From: Coriobacteriales bacterium
Lineage (GTDB): Bacteria > Actinomycetota > Coriobacteriia > Coriobacteriales > UBA8131
NCBI GenBank assembly: GCA_031274985.1
Contig: JAISPK010000156.1
Coordinates: forward strand, 1 to 5,226
Direction: 5' to 3'
DNA length: 5,226 bases
Both the position numbers and the translations under genes were made by a program. Within the stretch, counting starts at the first letter, position 1, and every line of letters begins with the position of its first letter. The notes under the pieces are model-generated. The model was given only the letters and a program-made list of their open reading frames with translations. It ran no database searches and was not told the DNA's origin. Shown one piece after another: positions 4,267 through 5,226 of the stretch.

Positions 4267-5226
4267 ATGACTGATCCAATACATAATACCGTGGTGATAA
4301 TCGGCGGCGGCCTTGCCGGCAGTGAAGCAGCATGGCAGTTGGCCGAGCGTGGAGTGTCGGTGCGCTTATTTGAGATGCGCCCGCAGTGCAGCACGCCTGC
4401 TCACCAAACCGCTGAGCTCAGTGAGCTGGTTTGTTCTAACTCGCTCAAGAGCATGGCCTTGCCTGCAGCTGCGGCAACGCTGAAGCACGAGTTGGCCCGG
4501 ATGGGTTCCTTCGTTTTGAACGTAGCATTGGACAACAGGGTGCCTGCCGGCATGGCGCTCGCCGTAAACCGTGACGCTTTTGCGGCGGACGTCAGCAAAC
4601 GCATCGAGGCACATCCCCGCATTGAGGTGCTGCGACAAGAGGTAGTGAGCCTCACTGAGTTGATCGAGGATCAAGCGGTTGCCCAGATAATCATTGCTAC
4701 CGGTCCTCTGACCTCGGATGCCCTGGGCAATAACCTTGCCCGGCTCCTCGGCAGTGACTACCTGGCCTTCTTTGATGCCGCGGCCCCCATCATCGAGGCA
4801 GAAAGCCTTGACCTCAAAAAACTGGTGCGCCAATCGCGCTTTGACAAGGGCGAGGGAGAATACCTCAACGCGCTGCTCAATAAGGAGCAGTACCTCGCCT
4901 TGATTGAGGCACTGGTACAGGCCCAGCGCGTGATACTGCGCGATTTTGAGAAGCGGGAGCTTTTCAGCGCCTGCATGCCGGTAGAGGAGGTAGCCAGGAG
5001 CGGGCCCGATGCGCTGCGCTATGGCGCGCTCAAACCCCTTGGCCTGGGCGACCCGGCAAGCGGGCAGCGTCCCTATGCTGCGATTCAGCTCAGGGCCGAG
5101 AATAAAGAAGAGAGCGCCTGGAATCTCGTGGGCTTTCAGACCAACCTTACCTTTGCCGCGCAACAAGAGGTCTTTTCTCTGATCCCCGGATTGGAGCAGG
5201 CCCACTTCGTTCGTTACGGCGTTATG
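4267..5226 (+). CDS. trmFO: TrmFO, folate/FAD-dependent tRNA (uracil-54-C5) methyltransferase (3' end beyond the window)
   Basis: The first 320 residues are present and the frame is still open at the edge; full-length TrmFO is about 435-450. The enzyme uses methylene-tetrahydrofolate and FAD/NAD(P)H to methylate U54 in the tRNA T-loop. The FAD-binding start is VIIGGGLAGSEAAWQLAERG, followed by LFEMRP. The two cysteines known to matter in B. subtilis TrmFO (Cys53, Cys226) have counterparts in LVCSNSLKS (Cys56) and FSACMPVEEVA (Cys236). Other family landmarks are ATGPLTSDAL, FFDAAAPI, SRFDKGEGEYLN, LRYGALKPLGL, YAAIQLRAEN and VGFQTNLTFAAQQEVF. Odd points: YLNALLNKE replaces the usual YLNCPM, and EEVARSG departs from EVMAxRG. 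The start fits the family, as about eight residues precede the first strand, although the Shine-Dalgarno spacing is abnormal. GidA/MnmG, a relative, is excluded by the MRPxxxTPAH and CSNSLKS motifs. Confidence 0.96.
   Translation, partial: MTDPIHNTVVIIGGGLAGSEAAWQLAERGVSVRLFEMRPQCSTPAHQTAELSELVCSNSLKSMALPAAAATLKHELARMGSFVLNVALDNRVPAGMALAVNRDAFAADVSKRIEAHPRIEVLRQEVVSLTELIEDQAVAQIIIATGPLTSDALGNNLARLLGSDYLAFFDAAAPIIEAESLDLKKLVRQSRFDKGEGEYLNALLNKEQYLALIEALVQAQRVILRDFEKRELFSACMPVEEVARSGPDALRYGALKPLGLGDPASGQRPYAAIQLRAENKEESAWNLVGFQTNLTFAAQQEVFSLIPGLEQAHFVRYGVM

Noticed and set aside
4412..4421. Perfect palindrome CTGAGCTCAG in trmFO
   Set aside because: It is only 10 bp long and is explained by codons for the conserved AELSEL stretch.
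4366..5205. A 279-codon open frame on the minus strand opposite trmFO
   Set aside because: It lies entirely antisense to a clear trmFO, and its translation resembles no family I know. Long antisense frames are common opposite moderately GC-rich genes.

Overview
This window looks like a chromosomal core region from a moderately GC-rich bacterium, and it reads almost entirely on the + strand. The gene order yraN-comM-dprA-trmFO is widespread. A folate-dependent TrmFO combined with actinobacterial-looking YraN and DprA proteins, and a possible leaderless start, make a Coriobacteriia-type actinobacterium (Olsenella/Atopobium/Collinsella relatives) my best guess. This is inference from protein flavour and gene order, not a database match; a Firmicute is the main alternative. 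I see no phage, insertion sequence, CRISPR, rRNA or tRNA signal.

Layout. Positions 2-106 hold the end of an unidentified membrane protein, closed by a strong intrinsic terminator (134-171). A single gene for an acetate/succinate transporter of the GPR1/FUN34/YaaH family (SatP, 228-899) follows, with a small leader hairpin just before its ribosome-binding site. The satP 3' end and the gap to yraN (about 870-961) carry an unusual cluster: repeated TCTAAAC boxes at near-helical spacing, a perfect 13-bp inverted repeat and a 17-bp near-palindrome. This is the least explained part of the window.

From 1003 on there is a tightly packed DNA-processing cluster. It starts with a YraN-family nuclease-like protein whose extra 78-residue N-terminus contains an AT-hook-like motif and a histone-H1-like basic tail. 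Next is the AAA+ ATPase ComM, which starts on the last base of the yraN stop codon. DprA follows, its start lying inside the comM end. The overlaps imply one transcript with coupled translation. ComM (branch migration) and DprA (RecA loading on incoming single strands) are natural-transformation and recombination proteins, and YraN is their usual neighbour.

The window ends inside trmFO, for the folate/FAD-dependent enzyme that makes ribothymidine-54 in the tRNA T-loop. Its start is unusual. A textbook AGGAGG touches the ATG with no spacer, and an extended -10 element (TGCTATGAT) is placed so that transcription would begin at about the A of the ATG. I suggest trmFO has its own promoter giving a leaderless mRNA, in addition to read-through from dprA. 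No clearly new multi-gene system is visible. The points most worth checking are the repeat/dyad cluster, the YraN N-terminal extension and the trmFO start.
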